This document shows, piece after piece, positions 6,125 to 6,188 of a DNA stretch of 6,188 nt (its first letter is position 1; the number at the start of each line of letters is the position of its first letter). Both the position numbers and the translations under genes were made by a program. The stretch comes from Porticoccus sp047635255. GTDB lineage: Bacteria > Pseudomonadota > Gammaproteobacteria > Pseudomonadales > Porticoccaceae. Location of the stretch: contig JBLIIR010000060.1 of NCBI GenBank assembly GCA_047635255.1, positions 1 to 6,188 on the forward strand. The letters are read 5' to 3'. The notes beneath the pieces were generated by a model that worked only from the letters and a program-made list of their open reading frames with translations, searched no databases and was not told the DNA's origin.

Positions 6125-6188
6125 TGATTTATTGCCTAAAATAATTTATTAAAAAATTTAAATTAAGGGTACTATACGGGCGTAATGG
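6125..6188 (-). promoter_or_regulatory. AT-rich leader upstream of pheT
   Basis: These 64 bases precede the pheT start on the minus strand. None of the three reading frames ends with the RFLxQF-like tail expected for pheS; they reach stops at TAG, TAA and TAA with unremarkable peptides. A TATAGT hexamer (6176-6171) followed by ACCC looks like a -10 box with a start point near 6164, but its -35 region would lie beyond the window edge. The stretch between 6170 and 6138 is almost entirely A and T. No attenuator hairpin is visible. This may be an intergenic promoter or only a long pheS-pheT spacer. Confidence 0.3.

Overview
The window comes from a bacterial chromosome, most probably a gammaproteobacterium. 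The minus-strand order pheT, ihfA, MerR-type regulator, tRNA-Pro is the housekeeping order known from that class. IhfA, PheT and the phosphomannomutase all read as close relatives of the enterobacterial and pseudomonad proteins. The DNA is moderately AT-rich by eye, which would fit a marine or free-living lineage, but the species cannot be named from this sequence.

Layout. The first 106 bases hold no complete gene. They are followed by the only plus-strand gene, queD (107-463), for queuosine/7-deazaguanine precursor synthesis. It converges, 16 bases apart, on a minus-strand gene for a TIGR01777/YfcH-type NAD(P)-dependent sugar-epimerase-like protein (480-1388). Upstream of that gene on the minus strand lies a ManB/CpsG-type phosphomannomutase gene (1446-2789). 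Next come a tRNA-Pro gene with anticodon GGG (2922-2998) and its likely promoter (3023-3050). The right half is a tightly packed minus-strand cluster, read from right to left: pheT (6124-3740), ihfA (3740-3441) and a short MerR-family regulator (3457-3101). The pheT stop and ihfA start share one base, and the ihfA and merR reading frames overlap, so translation is probably coupled along the cluster.

How the genes work together. pheT encodes the beta chain of phenylalanyl-tRNA synthetase, and tRNA-Pro and queD also serve translation (the latter through tRNA modification). ihfA encodes half of the IHF DNA-bending heterodimer. The MerR-like protein is a conserved neighbour without a known target. 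manB supplies mannose-1-phosphate for surface polysaccharide. The epimerase-like protein has no assigned substrate.

I see no mobile element, CRISPR array, toxin-antitoxin pair or defence system, and no convincing evidence of a new system. The points worth a second look are small: overlapping gene junctions, two adjacent palindromes near 1426-1448, a pheT leader with no recognisable pheS end, and short open frames at the left edge.
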